Shown: in pieces, positions 8,215 to 16,812 of the stretch
Layout: every line of letters starts with the position of its first letter
Position numbering within the stretch: position 1 is the stretch's first letter
NCBI RefSeq assembly: GCF_044628455.1
Contig: NZ_JBIYZW010000001.1
Span: forward strand, 1,798,001 to 1,862,000
DNA: 64,000 bases
From: Solirubrum sp044628455
GTDB lineage: Bacteria > Bacteroidota > Bacteroidia > Cytophagales > Hymenobacteraceae
Reading direction: 5' to 3'
The notes under the pieces: model-generated
What the model was told of the DNA's origin: nothing
The model's database searches: none
What the model saw: only the letters and a program-made list of their open reading frames with translations
Program-made: the position numbers and the translations under genes

Positions 8215-8645
8215 GGGAATCGATTGTTGGTGGAAAGCGCCGGCACCCAACGCGGACACCGGCTACGGGTAGTACGCCGGCCAACCCCCGGAGTTCGGCG
8301 CCCGGGCGCAATGCCTCGCGGTGCAACTGCCGGGACTACATTTTGCCCCCGCAGCCCCTGTTGCCGGTTAACCAGGGCGGCAACAGGGCCGGCTTACCGG
8401 GCAAGACGTCGGGGGCGCATCCCGGCGCCACGCTCCGCCACTCCGGCGAGTCGGTCCGGGAGCCTTGGTTTACTTGACCGTTTTGCCCCTCCCAAGCCGA
8501 GGCACTGCCTGAGTTGTAGCAAGCCGCGGAAAAAAACCACGGTCCGTTACAGATTTTGTAACGAATTGTGCATTTTTCTTGCGGTTCGTTACAGGTTGTG
8601 TAGCGAACCGCGTAGTTTTTTCTCGATTCGCTACACCCCCGCTGC
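8215..8645. other. 431-bp intergenic region with repeat array
   Basis: No credible gene. The left half (8215-8510) is GC-rich and shows nothing clear. The right half holds the three phased palindromes at 8515-8635. A minus-strand open frame across the region only reflects the 42-bp (14-codon) period of that array. Confidence 0.7.
8515..8635. repeat. Three tandem palindromic units with an exact 42-bp period upstream of the XRE gene
   Basis: Units start at 8515, 8557 and 8599. Each is 37 bp with outer arms of the type TGTAGCGAACCGC ... CGGTTCGTTACA around an A- or T-rich centre, and 5 bp separate the units. The last unit has arms matching at 11 of 12 positions, the middle at 10 of 12, and the first is more degenerate. 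Across the 5-bp spacers the arms also form tighter palindromes: CGTTACA-gattt-TGTAACG at 8545-8563 and a 13-base inverted repeat with one mismatch at 8581-8611. The array ends ten bases before the XRE start codon. It may be an operator for that regulator or an interspersed palindromic element. Confidence 0.85.
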
Positions 8646-9284
8646 ATGGCTCGCCCGCTCACGCATTCGCTGCCTTCCACTACTCCCGAAGCAGGCGTGC
8701 GGGAGCATTTCGGCTTAAGCCAGGACGAGCTGGGCCGCTACCTGGGCGTGAGCCGCGCCCTGGTGGCCCACTTTGAAGCCGGCCGCCGCCGCCCATCCCG
8801 CCTGGCCGACCAGCGCCTGGCTCGCCTGGCGGCGCTGCTGCCCCCGCCCACCGGCCACGGCCCGGTCGCGCCGCATTGGCCCGCCCTGGCAACGCCCACC
8901 CTCCCGGCCCCGCCCCCACTCCCTGCTTTCGACGGCGAGTGGGCCGCGCGCCCGTTGCAACGCCGCCTGCTGCAGGTGCAGGCCCAGGCGGCCCGGCTGC
9001 GCTGGGAGCTGCACCAGGCCAGCAAGGGCGCCAAGCTCCAGCAGCGTCGCGCCTGGGCCCTGGCCCAGCTGCGGGCCGCCCTGCCCCCGGCCGACCTCGC
9101 CGACGCCGCCGAGCTGGCCCACCTGCACCGCTGGCTCACGGTGCTGGCCGCCGACATCGAAGCCGCCGCGCCCACCCCGGCCAGCCGCGCTGCCCAGGCC
9201 CTGCTGGTGCTGCGCATCCAGGCGCTGGAGTACGAAGCCGCCGCGCTCGGTCCGCTGCTGACCGCCCATAACCCGCCGGAATAA
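8646..9284 (+). CDS. XRE-family helix-turn-helix DNA-binding protein
   Basis: 212 residues. The N-terminal XRE/HTH_3 domain at about residues 20-62 (FGLSQDELGRYLGVSRALVAHFEAGRRRP) has a canonical recognition helix. A Pro-rich linker (about 65-95) follows, then a long Ala/Leu/Gln/Arg-rich helical region (about 100-210) likely to form a coiled coil for oligomerisation. No effector or peptidase domain is visible. The start codon lies ten bases after the palindrome array at 8515-8635, which makes autoregulation plausible. The neighbours do not suggest a target. Confidence 0.82.
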   Translation: MARPLTHSLPSTTPEAGVREHFGLSQDELGRYLGVSRALVAHFEAGRRRPSRLADQRLARLAALLPPPTGHGPVAPHWPALATPTLPAPPPLPAFDGEWAARPLQRRLLQVQAQAARLRWELHQASKGAKLQQRRAWALAQLRAALPPADLADAAELAHLHRWLTVLAADIEAAAPTPASRAAQALLVLRIQALEYEAAALGPLLTAHNPPE

Positions 9285-9363
9285 CTCCTCCGCTTCCTGG
9301 TACGGCGGGGCAATGGGCTGTCGAACCCAGGCTGCGGCATCCGCCCCTCGCAGCAAACCAAAA

Positions 9364-9393
9364 CGGCCGCCCCGGAGGTTTCCGGGGCGGCCG
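9364..9393 (-). terminator. Rho-independent terminator of the aconitase gene
   Basis: Perfect 13-bp stem CGGCCGCCCCGGA / TCCGGGGCGGCCG with a GGTT loop. On the minus strand it is followed by GTTTTGG, so it probably ends acn transcription. Confidence 0.8.
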
Positions 9394-9424
9394 CATAAGC
9401 GCCGTAAGGCCGACGTTGCAGCTG

Positions 9425-11722
9425 TTACTTCTGCGACAGCATGCTGGCGTCCGTCTGCTGCTGCAGGCGGATCAGGTTCAGGGCCGAGCCGGCCTTGAAC
9501 CACTCAATCTGGCCCTGGTTGTAGGTGTGGTTGAGGGTAATCAGGTCGGTGTCGCCGTCGGCGTGGTGCAGGCGGGCCTGCAGGGGCTTGCCGGGGGTAA
9601 ACTCCGTCAGGCCGAGGATGTCGATGGTGTCGCCCTCCTCAATCAGGTCGTAGTCGGCCTTGTTGGCGAAGGTCAGCGCCAGCATGCCCTGCTTCTTGAG
9701 GTTGGTTTCGTGGATGCGGGCAAACGACTTGACGATGATGGCGCGCACGCCCAGGTGGCGCGGCTCCATGGCGGCGTGCTCCCGCGAGGAGCCTTCGCCG
9801 TAGTTTTCGTCGCCTACTACCACGGTGCCGATGCCCATGGACTTGTAGTTGCGCGCTACCTGCGGCACCGAGTTGTAGGACTCACCCTGGGCTACAAAAT
9901 CACGCACCCGGTTGGCCTCGCCGTTGAAGCAGTTGATGGCGCCGATGAGCATGTTGTTGGAGATGTTGTCCAGGTGGCCGCGGTACTTCAGCCAGGGGCC
10001 AGCCATCGAGATGTGGTCGGTGGTGCACTTGCCCTGGGCTTTGATGAGCAGGCGCAGACCCATCAGGTCGGTGCCTTCCCAGGCCTTGAAGGGCTCCAGC
10101 AGCTCGAGGCGGTCGGAGTTCGGGTCCACGATTACCTGCACGGCCGAGCTGTCTTCGGCGGGGGCCTGGTAGCCGGCGTCTTCCACGGCGTAGCCCTGCG
10201 GGGGCATTTCCAGGCCGCGGGGCTCGTCGAGCATCACGGCTTCGCCGTTTTTGTTGGTGAGCGTGTCCTTGAGGGGGTTGAAGGTCAAGTCACCGGCAAT
10301 GGCGAAGGCCGTCACGATTTCGGGCGAGGCTACGAAGGCGTGGGTGTTGGGGTTGCCGTCGTTGCGCTTGGCGAAGTTGCGGTTGAACGAGGTGATGATG
10401 GAGTTGCGGCGCTTGGGGTCGTCGGTGTGGCGGGCCCACTGGCCGATGCACGGCCCGCAGGCGTTGGCCAGCACCACGCCGCCCATTTCGGCGAAGGTGT
10501 CCAGCAGTCCGTCGCGCTGCACGGTGTAGCGCACCAGCTCCGAGCCGGGCGTCACGGTGAACTCGGCATTTACGCTCAGGCCCTTGTCCACGGCCTGCTT
10601 GGCAATGGAGGCGGCGCGGGTGATGTCCTCGTACGAGGAGTTGGTGCACGAGCCAATCAGGCCCACTTCCAGCTTCTCGGGCCAGCCGTGCTCTTTCACG
10701 GCGGCGGCAAACTGCGAAATCGGCCAGGCCGCGTCGGGCGTGAACGGACCGTTCACGTGGGGCTCCAACTCGGAGAGGTTGATTTCGATGAGCTGGTCGT
10801 AGAACTTGGCCGGGTCGGCAAACACCTCGTCGTCGGGGCGCAGGTGCTGGGCCACGCCGGCGGCCAGCTCGGCAATGTCCTGGCGGCCGGTGCCGGCCAG
10901 GTAGGTTACCATCGACTGGTCGAAGGCGAATACCGAGGTGGTAGCCCCGATTTCGGCGCCCATGTTGCAGATGGTGGCCTTGCCGGTGCACGACATGTTC
11001 TCGGAGCCCTCGCCGAAGTACTCGACGATGGCGCCGGTGCCGCCCTTCACCGTCAGGATGCCGGCGACTTTCAGGATTACGTCTTTGGGCGAGGCCCAGC
11101 CCGAGAGCTTGCCGGTGAGCTTCACACCGATGAGCTTGGGGAATTTCAGCTCCCAGGCCATGCCGGCCATCACGTCCACTGCGTCGGCGCCGCCCACGCC
11201 AATGGCCAGCATGCCGAGGCCGCCGGCGTTGGGCGTGTGCGAGTCGGTGCCGATCATCATGCCGCCGGGGAAGGCGTAGTTTTCGAGCACCACCTGGTGA
11301 ATGATGCCGGCGCCGGGCTTCCAGAAGCCGATGCCGTACTTATTGGAAACGGAGGCCAGGAAGTCGTACACTTCCTTGTTCTCGGTGTTGGCAATGGCCA
11401 AATCCTCTTCGGCGCCTTCCTTGGCTTGAATGAGGTGGTCGCAGTGCACCGTGGAGGGCACCGACACCTTTACTTTGCCGGCCTGCATGAACTGCAGCAG
11501 CGCCATCTGGGCGGTGGCGTCCTGCATGGCCACGCGGTCGGGGGCGAAGTCAACGTAGGACACGCCGCGCTCGAAGCTCTGGGTCGGCGCGCCGTTGTAG
11601 AGGTGGGCGTAGAGGATTTTTTCGGTGAGCGTGAGCGGACGGCCCACCGCGCGGCGGGCAGCCTCTACTCGCTCGCCCAGACCGTTGTACACGGTCCGGA
11701 TCATGTCCAGGTCGAACGCCAT
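9425..11722 (-). CDS. acn: Aconitate hydratase
   Basis: 765 residues. Converts citrate to isocitrate in the TCA cycle using a [4Fe-4S] cluster. The cluster cysteines are Cys359 (IGSCTNSSYED), Cys422 and Cys425 (NACGPCIGQW). Other family motifs are clear: VPSTVHCDHLI, GTDSHTPNAGGLG and, at the C-terminal swivel domain, NYGEGSSREHAAMEPR. Its length fits the mitochondrial-type aconitase group. It is a single-gene unit with a good promoter (11786-11816) and a terminator (9364-9393). Confidence 0.97.
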   Translation of the reverse strand: MAFDLDMIRTVYNGLGERVEAARRAVGRPLTLTEKILYAHLYNGAPTQSFERGVSYVDFAPDRVAMQDATAQMALLQFMQAGKVKVSVPSTVHCDHLIQAKEGAEEDLAIANTENKEVYDFLASVSNKYGIGFWKPGAGIIHQVVLENYAFPGGMMIGTDSHTPNAGGLGMLAIGVGGADAVDVMAGMAWELKFPKLIGVKLTGKLSGWASPKDVILKVAGILTVKGGTGAIVEYFGEGSENMSCTGKATICNMGAEIGATTSVFAFDQSMVTYLAGTGRQDIAELAAGVAQHLRPDDEVFADPAKFYDQLIEINLSELEPHVNGPFTPDAAWPISQFAAAVKEHGWPEKLEVGLIGSCTNSSYEDITRAASIAKQAVDKGLSVNAEFTVTPGSELVRYTVQRDGLLDTFAEMGGVVLANACGPCIGQWARHTDDPKRRNSIITSFNRNFAKRNDGNPNTHAFVASPEIVTAFAIAGDLTFNPLKDTLTNKNGEAVMLDEPRGLEMPPQGYAVEDAGYQAPAEDSSAVQVIVDPNSDRLELLEPFKAWEGTDLMGLRLLIKAQGKCTTDHISMAGPWLKYRGHLDNISNNMLIGAINCFNGEANRVRDFVAQGESYNSVPQVARNYKSMGIGTVVVGDENYGEGSSREHAAMEPRHLGVRAIIVKSFARIHETNLKKQGMLALTFANKADYDLIEEGDTIDILGLTEFTPGKPLQARLHHADGDTDLITLNHTYNQGQIEWFKAGSALNLIRLQQQTDASMLSQK

Positions 11723-11785
11723 AGGATATCAGCGGGAATGAGGTGACAGAAACAAGCCCCGGAAAGGCCTTTCCAAGGCAGCGCG

Positions 11786-11816
11786 CAAATATAGCCCGCC
11801 CCGCAGCGTGGACAAA
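11786..11816 (-). promoter_or_regulatory. Bacteroidota-type promoter of acn
   Basis: On the minus strand, TTTG (11816-11813), a 19-bp spacer, then TATATTTG (11793-11786). This matches the TTTG / TAnnTTTG pattern of the Bacteroidota housekeeping sigma factor. It lies about 64 bases upstream of the acn start codon. Confidence 0.8.
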
Positions 11817-11916
11817 CTTTATATTCGCCGCCCGGTTCTACGCGGGTTTCGAGGCCGTGTTGGCTGGCGGAGCGTAGTTTCCCGGGCCGATGCGCCCCTT
11901 GATTTAGGATAAACCA

Positions 11917-13218
11917 ATGAAAGCTGATTTCGTTTCGACGCGCCGCCTGCTGGCCGGCGCCGCCCTGCTGGCTGCGGTACTCACCGGCTGCAACTCCGGC
12001 GCAGACAAGACCACTACCACCGCGGAAGGCACCGCGGCGGCTGGCGCCCCGGCCCTGACGGCCGGCACCTGGCGCGGCGTGCTAGCGGCCCAGGGCCAGG
12101 AAATTCCGTTTCTGTTCGACGTGGCCGAGGAAGGCGGCAAGCCCACGGTGACGCTGCGCAACGGCGAGGAGCGGCTGAAGCTGGACGAAATTACCACCGC
12201 CGGCGACTCTACCACCATCCGCCTGGGCGTGTTCGACGCGGCCCTGGTGGTGCGGACCGATGGCGCCGACAAACTCAAAGGCACCTGGGTGAAGTACGAC
12301 GCCAAGGAGCCGTACCGGGTGCCGTTCACGGCTACCAAGGGGGAGCAAAAGCTGTTTTTGGTTTCTACTGCGAAACCTTATTCGTTCGACGGCACCTGGA
12401 GCGTCACGTTCAAAGGCGACGACGGCGAGACGTACCCGGCAGTGGGCGTGTTCAAGCAAAGCGGCCAAGACGTAAGCGGTACGTTCCTCACTACCACCGG
12501 CGACTACCGCTACCTGGCCGGCCAGGTTGATGGCAACACCATGAAGCTTTCCACCTTCGATGGCAGCCATGGTTTCCTGTTCACGGCCACCCGGAACAGC
12601 GACACCAACACCCTTATCAACGGCCACTTCTACAGCGGCAAATCGGGCCACGAAACCTGGACGGGCCGCCTCGACGCCAACGCCAAGCTGGCCGACGCCA
12701 ACTCGCTGGCCGGCATCAAAGCGGGCCAACAGCGGCTCGACTTCAAGTTTCCCAACGTGTTCAAGGGCGGCAGCATCTCCCCCACCGACCCCAAATACAA
12801 GGGTAAGGTAGTAGTGGTGCAGATTCTGGGCTCGTGGTGCCCCAACTGCATGGACGAGACGAACTTCCTGGCGCCCTGGTACGAGCAGAACAAGCAGCGC
12901 GGGGTGGAAATCATTGGCCTGGGCTACGAGCGCAGTTCCGACTACGAAGTGGCCGCCGCCAAGCTGCGCAAGATGCGCGAGCGGCTGAACGTGGGCTACG
13001 ACCTAGCCGTGGCCGGCGTGGCGAACAAAGACTCGGTGGCCGCCTCGCTGCCGCAGCTCACTGCCTTCAAAGCCTTCCCCACCACCATCTTCCTCGACAA
13101 AAAGGGGATGGTGCGCAAGGTGCACACCGGCTTCTCGGGCCCCGGCACCGGGCAGTACTACGAGCAGGAAAAAGCCGAATTCGAGAAAACCGTGAACCAG
13201 CTGCTGGCCGAGAAGTAG
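11917..13218 (+). CDS. TlpA-like thioredoxin-fold lipoprotein
   Basis: 433 residues. Lipoprotein signal peptide with lipobox LTGC (Cys25), so it is probably membrane-anchored in the periplasm. Residues about 45-280 form a beta-rich N-terminal part of the kind seen in Bacteroidota TlpA homologues. The C-terminal thioredoxin domain carries the redox motif Cys308-Pro-Asn-Cys311 (LGSWCPNCMDE) and a conserved cis-Pro region (FKAFPTTIFLD). A role as periplasmic disulfide reductase or oxidoreductase is inferred from the family. The start was chosen because it gives a clean signal peptide. Confidence 0.88.
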   Translation: MKADFVSTRRLLAGAALLAAVLTGCNSGADKTTTTAEGTAAAGAPALTAGTWRGVLAAQGQEIPFLFDVAEEGGKPTVTLRNGEERLKLDEITTAGDSTTIRLGVFDAALVVRTDGADKLKGTWVKYDAKEPYRVPFTATKGEQKLFLVSTAKPYSFDGTWSVTFKGDDGETYPAVGVFKQSGQDVSGTFLTTTGDYRYLAGQVDGNTMKLSTFDGSHGFLFTATRNSDTNTLINGHFYSGKSGHETWTGRLDANAKLADANSLAGIKAGQQRLDFKFPNVFKGGSISPTDPKYKGKVVVVQILGSWCPNCMDETNFLAPWYEQNKQRGVEIIGLGYERSSDYEVAAAKLRKMRERLNVGYDLAVAGVANKDSVAASLPQLTAFKAFPTTIFLDKKGMVRKVHTGFSGPGTGQYYEQEKAEFEKTVNQLLAEK

Positions 13219-13240
13219 CCAGCTCGGCTGGTGGCCGATT

Positions 13241-13387
13241 GTCATTGCGAGGCGTTAGCCGAAGCAATCCTTCTTCTAGTAGTAGAGACCGAAAGAGCCT
13301 GACGAACCGAAAACGAATTTTGGTTGGTCGGGCTCTTTCGGTTGTGCCACGAGGGGAAAGATTGCTTCGGCTGCGCCTCGCAATGAC
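13241..13387. repeat. Palindromic intergenic element with 28-29 bp inverted ends (MITE/REP-like)
   Basis: The left end (13241-13269) begins GTCATTGCGAGGCG and the right end (13360-13387) closes CGCCTCGCAATGAC; they are reverse complements apart from a two-to-three base difference in the middle. A second perfect 12-bp inverted repeat, ACCGAAAGAGCC / GGCTCTTTCGGT, lies inside (13288-13299 and 13331-13342). There is no coding capacity. This nested layout is typical of non-autonomous or REP-like elements. It sits between convergent genes. Confidence 0.8.
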
Positions 13388-13411
13388 CGGCGCTTTCGGC
13401 CCTGGCCCCTA

Positions 13412-13978
13412 CTACCCGGCCGGGCGGAACCGCTCCAGCAGCACGATTTCCTGGCCGTGGTAGGGCGAGCGGGCAAACTCCCGGTAGCCAAACTTGTGGG
13501 CCAGGCGCAGCGAGGCTTCGTTGTCGGGGTCGATGATGCACACGGTGCGGGGACCGGGAAAGTGGGCGTCGGCCCAGGCCAGGGCGGCCGTGAGGCCCTG
13601 ACTGGCGTAGCCGCGGCCGTGCAGCCGGGGCGCCAGCACCCAGCCGGCCTCGGGCACGCCCTTGAGGGAGGGCGTCAGGTCGCGCTGCACGTCGAAGAAG
13701 CCCACGGTGCCCACGAAGCGGCCGGTGGCTTTTTCCTCCATCGCCCAGATGCCGTAGCCAAACAGGGCCCAGTGCCCCACCTGGGACAGCATGCGGCGCC
13801 AGACGTCTTCCTCGGGGTGCGCGTGCCCGCCCAGAAAACGGTAAAAAGCCGGGTCCTGGTGCATGGCGGCGGCTTCGGGCAAATCCGTGGGCCGGGGCGC
13901 GCGCAGCAGCAGGTCGGGGGTTTCGAGCAGGGGCACCGCCAGGGCGGGCGCGGCGAGCAGGGAAAGGGGCTGGGACAT
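13412..13978 (-). CDS. GNAT-family N-acetyltransferase (RimJ/RimL-like)
   Basis: 188 residues from the ATG at 13978 (MSQPLSLLAAPALAVPLLET). Acetyl-CoA-dependent acetyltransferase of the RimJ/RimL-type clade: LETPDLLLRAPRPTDLPEA at the N-terminus, a GRFVGTVGFFDV strand, the acetyl-CoA loop APRLHGRGYASQGL, and DPDNEASLRLAHKFGYRE near the end. The substrate cannot be told from sequence. The frame is open to 14221, but the extension overlaps the divergent gene and is low-complexity. Confidence 0.88.
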   Translation of the reverse strand: MSQPLSLLAAPALAVPLLETPDLLLRAPRPTDLPEAAAMHQDPAFYRFLGGHAHPEEDVWRRMLSQVGHWALFGYGIWAMEEKATGRFVGTVGFFDVQRDLTPSLKGVPEAGWVLAPRLHGRGYASQGLTAALAWADAHFPGPRTVCIIDPDNEASLRLAHKFGYREFARSPYHGQEIVLLERFRPAG

Positions 13979-14092
13979 GCGGCAAATTAAGCGGCCCGGC
14001 CGTAGTCGGAAAAGTATTTGGGCCCCCAATCCGTCAGCCCCGCCAGCGGCCCGGGGAGCAGCGTTGCCCGCCCGGTCGTTTTTTTCCTGCTT

Positions 14093-15217
14093 ATGGCTTC
14101 TTCTCCCCTCCGAATCGGGCGCCTGCTGCTGAGCGCCGGGCTGCTGCTGTTGCTGGCCGGCGTGGCCTTTCTCAACCTCAGCCCGCAGCTTGGCGCCTCC
14201 CCCACCGCCGCCGAGCAGCAAGCCTACGCCGCCTCAGGCCACTACCGCGCCGGCGAGTTCCTGAACCTGGAGCCCACCGAGGTGATGACCGGCAGCGGCA
14301 CCCTCGCGGTGCTGGGCAAGTTTCTCTTCGGCCGCACACCCAACCGCGACCCGGCCCAGCCGCTGCCCCTGCAGGTGCCCGATGCGCGCAGCCTGGCCCA
14401 CCCGCCCGCCGACGCGCTGCGCGTAACCTGGCTGGGCCACTCAGCCAGCTGGGTGCAGCTGGCCGGCCGCAACGTGCTGCTCGACCCGATGCTGAGCGTG
14501 GAAATGGGCCCGCTCAGCTGGGTGACGCCCCGGCGCTACAACCCGCGGCTGGCCCTCACGGCCGCGCAGCTGCCGCCCATCGACGCGGTGCTCATCAGCC
14601 ACGACCACTACGACCACCTCGACTACCAGACCATTCGGCAGCTGAAGGACAAGACCGCGCTGTTTCTGGTGCCGCTGGGCGTGGGCGCCCACCTGCGGGC
14701 CTGGGGCGTGGCGCCGGCCCGCATTCGGGAGCTGGACTGGAACGACTCGGTGCAGGTGCCGGGCCTCACCATCGTGAGCACGCCCGCCCGGCACTTCTCG
14801 GGCCGCGGCCTCACCAACCGCAATTCCACTTCCTGGAGCTCCTGGGTGGTTAAATCGGCCAGCCGGCGCGTGTTCTACAGCGGCGACGGGGGCTACGGCG
14901 CGCACTTTAGCCGCATCGGCCAGCAGCACGGCCCTTTCGATCTGGCGCTGATGGAGTGCGGGCAATACGACGTCGACTGGGCCCAGATTCACATGATGCC
15001 CGAGCAAACCGTGCAGGCTACCCTCGACGTGCAGGGCCGGGTGCTGCTACCGGTGCACTGGGGCGCCTTCACCGAAGCCAACCACGCCTGGAACGAGCCC
15101 GTGCAGCGCGCCGTGGCCGAAGCCGCCCGGCGGCAGCTGCCCATCACCACGCCCCAGCTCGGCCAAACCGTTAGCCTCGACCAGGGCGCGCTGCCCCATA
15201 CTCCCTGGTGGCAGTGA
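14093..15217 (+). CDS. MBL-fold metallo-hydrolase, membrane-anchored (NAPE-PLD/UlaG-like)
   Basis: 374 residues from the ATG at 14093. One N-terminal hydrophobic segment (residues 10-28) acts as signal or anchor. The zinc-binding motif HxHxDH is at 170-175 (SHDHYDHLDY); further ligands are likely in TPARHFSGRG, YSGDGGYGAHF and PVHWGAF. The WLGHSASWVQLAGRNVLLDPML strand order matches the NAPE-phospholipase D-like/UlaG group, which act on phospholipid or phosphodiester substrates; the actual substrate is unknown. It converges with the P450 gene 17 bases downstream. Confidence 0.87.
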   Translation: MASSPLRIGRLLLSAGLLLLLAGVAFLNLSPQLGASPTAAEQQAYAASGHYRAGEFLNLEPTEVMTGSGTLAVLGKFLFGRTPNRDPAQPLPLQVPDARSLAHPPADALRVTWLGHSASWVQLAGRNVLLDPMLSVEMGPLSWVTPRRYNPRLALTAAQLPPIDAVLISHDHYDHLDYQTIRQLKDKTALFLVPLGVGAHLRAWGVAPARIRELDWNDSVQVPGLTIVSTPARHFSGRGLTNRNSTSWSSWVVKSASRRVFYSGDGGYGAHFSRIGQQHGPFDLALMECGQYDVDWAQIHMMPEQTVQATLDVQGRVLLPVHWGAFTEANHAWNEPVQRAVAEAARRQLPITTPQLGQTVSLDQGALPHTPWWQ

Positions 15218-15234
15218 AGTAGTGGCTGCGCCGC

Positions 15235-16635
15235 CTACCGCAGCCGCAAGCGCAGGCGGAAGGAGGTGCGCGGGCGCAGGGTAATGAGCGGCTGCAGGCC
15301 CGGGTGCCCGGTGTCGACTGGTTCCACCTCGAAGCGGCGCAGCACTTCCAGCAGCACCAGCTGCATTTCGGTGAGAGCAAACTGGTTGCCAATGCACAGG
15401 CGCGGGCCCGCCCCAAAGGGCAGGTAGGCGGGGGCCGCCTGCTCGCGCAGCTGGTCTTTGCCGAAGCGTTCGGGCCGGAAGGCTTCCGGCTCGGACCACA
15501 GCCGGGGCGAGTGGTGCAGACCGTAGATGTAGGCCGAAACGAGCGTGCCCTTGGGCAGCGGCACGCCCTGGTATTCGTCGTTGGCCAGCGCCACGCGGTC
15601 CATAATCCAGGCCGGCGGGTACAGGCGCATGGTTTCCTGAATGAGCTGCAGCGCGTAGGGCAGCTGGGCCAGGTCGGCCAACTGCGGGGCCCGGCCGCCG
15701 AGCACGGCCTGCATGTCGGCGCGCAGGCGGGCAACCTCCTGGGGGTGCCGGGCCAGCAGCAGCCACAGCCACGACAGGGCGTTGGCGGAGGTTTCGTGGC
15801 CGGCCACCAGCAGAATAGCGGCTTCGTCGAGCACCTGCTCCTCGCTCATGGGCTCCCCGGTGTCCTCGTAGCGGGCGTCGAGCAGCATCTGCAGCAGGTC
15901 GTTGGGGGGCGCGTAGCCGGGCCGGCGGGCAGCTTGCCGGCGCTGGCGCACGTAGCCGCGCAGCAGCTCGCGCATTTCGGCGCTGAGGGCGTCGTGGCGG
16001 CGGTACTGCCCGCTGGCGTTCAGCCAGAGCTTGAGGTAGGGCTGGCGCACGGTGCGCACGTAAAACGCCTGCAGGGCCGTGAGCAGGGCGGCCAGGCGCT
16101 GCAGCTCCGCCTCGCTCATGCTCGTGCTGAACACCGAGCGGGCCATGATGCGAAACGTCAGCGCGGTCATCAGCTCGGGCACGTCGGCTTCCACGGCCCC
16201 GCCCTGCCGGGCTGCCTGCGCCTGCAGCGGCGCCAGGCTTTCGTCGATGACGCCCAGCATCAGCTCGGTGAGGCCCGCAATGCGCTGGCGGTGAAAGCCG
16301 GGCTGAATCAGGCGACGCTGCTGCAGCCAGTAGCTGCCCTCGGAGGTGAGCAGGCCCTGGCCCAGAAAGCGCCCCAGCCCGCGCGACAGCGCCGACTTGG
16401 GGTAGTTGCGGTGGTTTTTCTGCAGCACGTGCTGAATCAGGCCCGGGTCGCGGGTGAGCAGCGTGGGCTGAATGCCGCCCAGGTAGGTAGCCACCGTGTC
16501 GCCGTAGGTGCTGAGGTAGCCGTCGAGCACCGGAATGGGGTTAGCGGCCAGGGCCACCGAGTGGCGGAACGACACCCAGCGCGGCACCTGCGGCAGCGCA
16601 ATCGGGCGGGAAACAGGTAGAGGCAAGTCAGCCAT
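15235..16635 (-). CDS. Cytochrome P450
   Basis: 466 residues. Haem-thiolate monooxygenase. All key motifs are visible: I-helix AGHETSA (oxygen activation), K-helix ETMR (ExxR) and the haem-binding loop FGAGPRLCIG with Cys414 as thiolate ligand. It has no membrane anchor and resembles class I bacterial P450s of the CYP102/CYP4-like fold. No ferredoxin or reductase gene is adjacent, so the redox partner and substrate are unknown. Confidence 0.93.
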   Translation of the reverse strand: MADLPLPVSRPIALPQVPRWVSFRHSVALAANPIPVLDGYLSTYGDTVATYLGGIQPTLLTRDPGLIQHVLQKNHRNYPKSALSRGLGRFLGQGLLTSEGSYWLQQRRLIQPGFHRQRIAGLTELMLGVIDESLAPLQAQAARQGGAVEADVPELMTALTFRIMARSVFSTSMSEAELQRLAALLTALQAFYVRTVRQPYLKLWLNASGQYRRHDALSAEMRELLRGYVRQRRQAARRPGYAPPNDLLQMLLDARYEDTGEPMSEEQVLDEAAILLVAGHETSANALSWLWLLLARHPQEVARLRADMQAVLGGRAPQLADLAQLPYALQLIQETMRLYPPAWIMDRVALANDEYQGVPLPKGTLVSAYIYGLHHSPRLWSEPEAFRPERFGKDQLREQAAPAYLPFGAGPRLCIGNQFALTEMQLVLLEVLRRFEVEPVDTGHPGLQPLITLRPRTSFRLRLRLR

Positions 16636-16812
16636 CGGCGGAAGCAGTTACGGGCGCCAAGGTACGGGCCGCGGGCGCAACCCGGCCGGCAGGGCCCAGA
16701 GCACTTTTCGGGCCCGCAGGTGGCAGCTGCGGGGCTACATGTACATGCTATTGCGGCCGGCGGCCCCACGGGGCGAACTTGCCCCCGTTTCCGCCGCCCT
16801 CACCCTACCGCT

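Noticed and set aside
8515..8635. CRISPR-like array
   Set aside because: Only three degenerate palindromic units with 5-bp spacers, and no cas genes anywhere in the window.
8336..8680. Minus-strand open frame across the palindrome array with a 14-residue repeat
   Set aside because: The repeat follows from the 42-bp DNA period; there is no start context, conserved protein feature or room for a promoter.
9318..9352. Minus-strand GGGTTCGA followed later by CCA, resembling a tRNA or tmRNA 3' end
   Set aside because: The T stem does not pair over five bases, the loop length is wrong, and no acceptor or anticodon arm can be formed in the flanking sequence.
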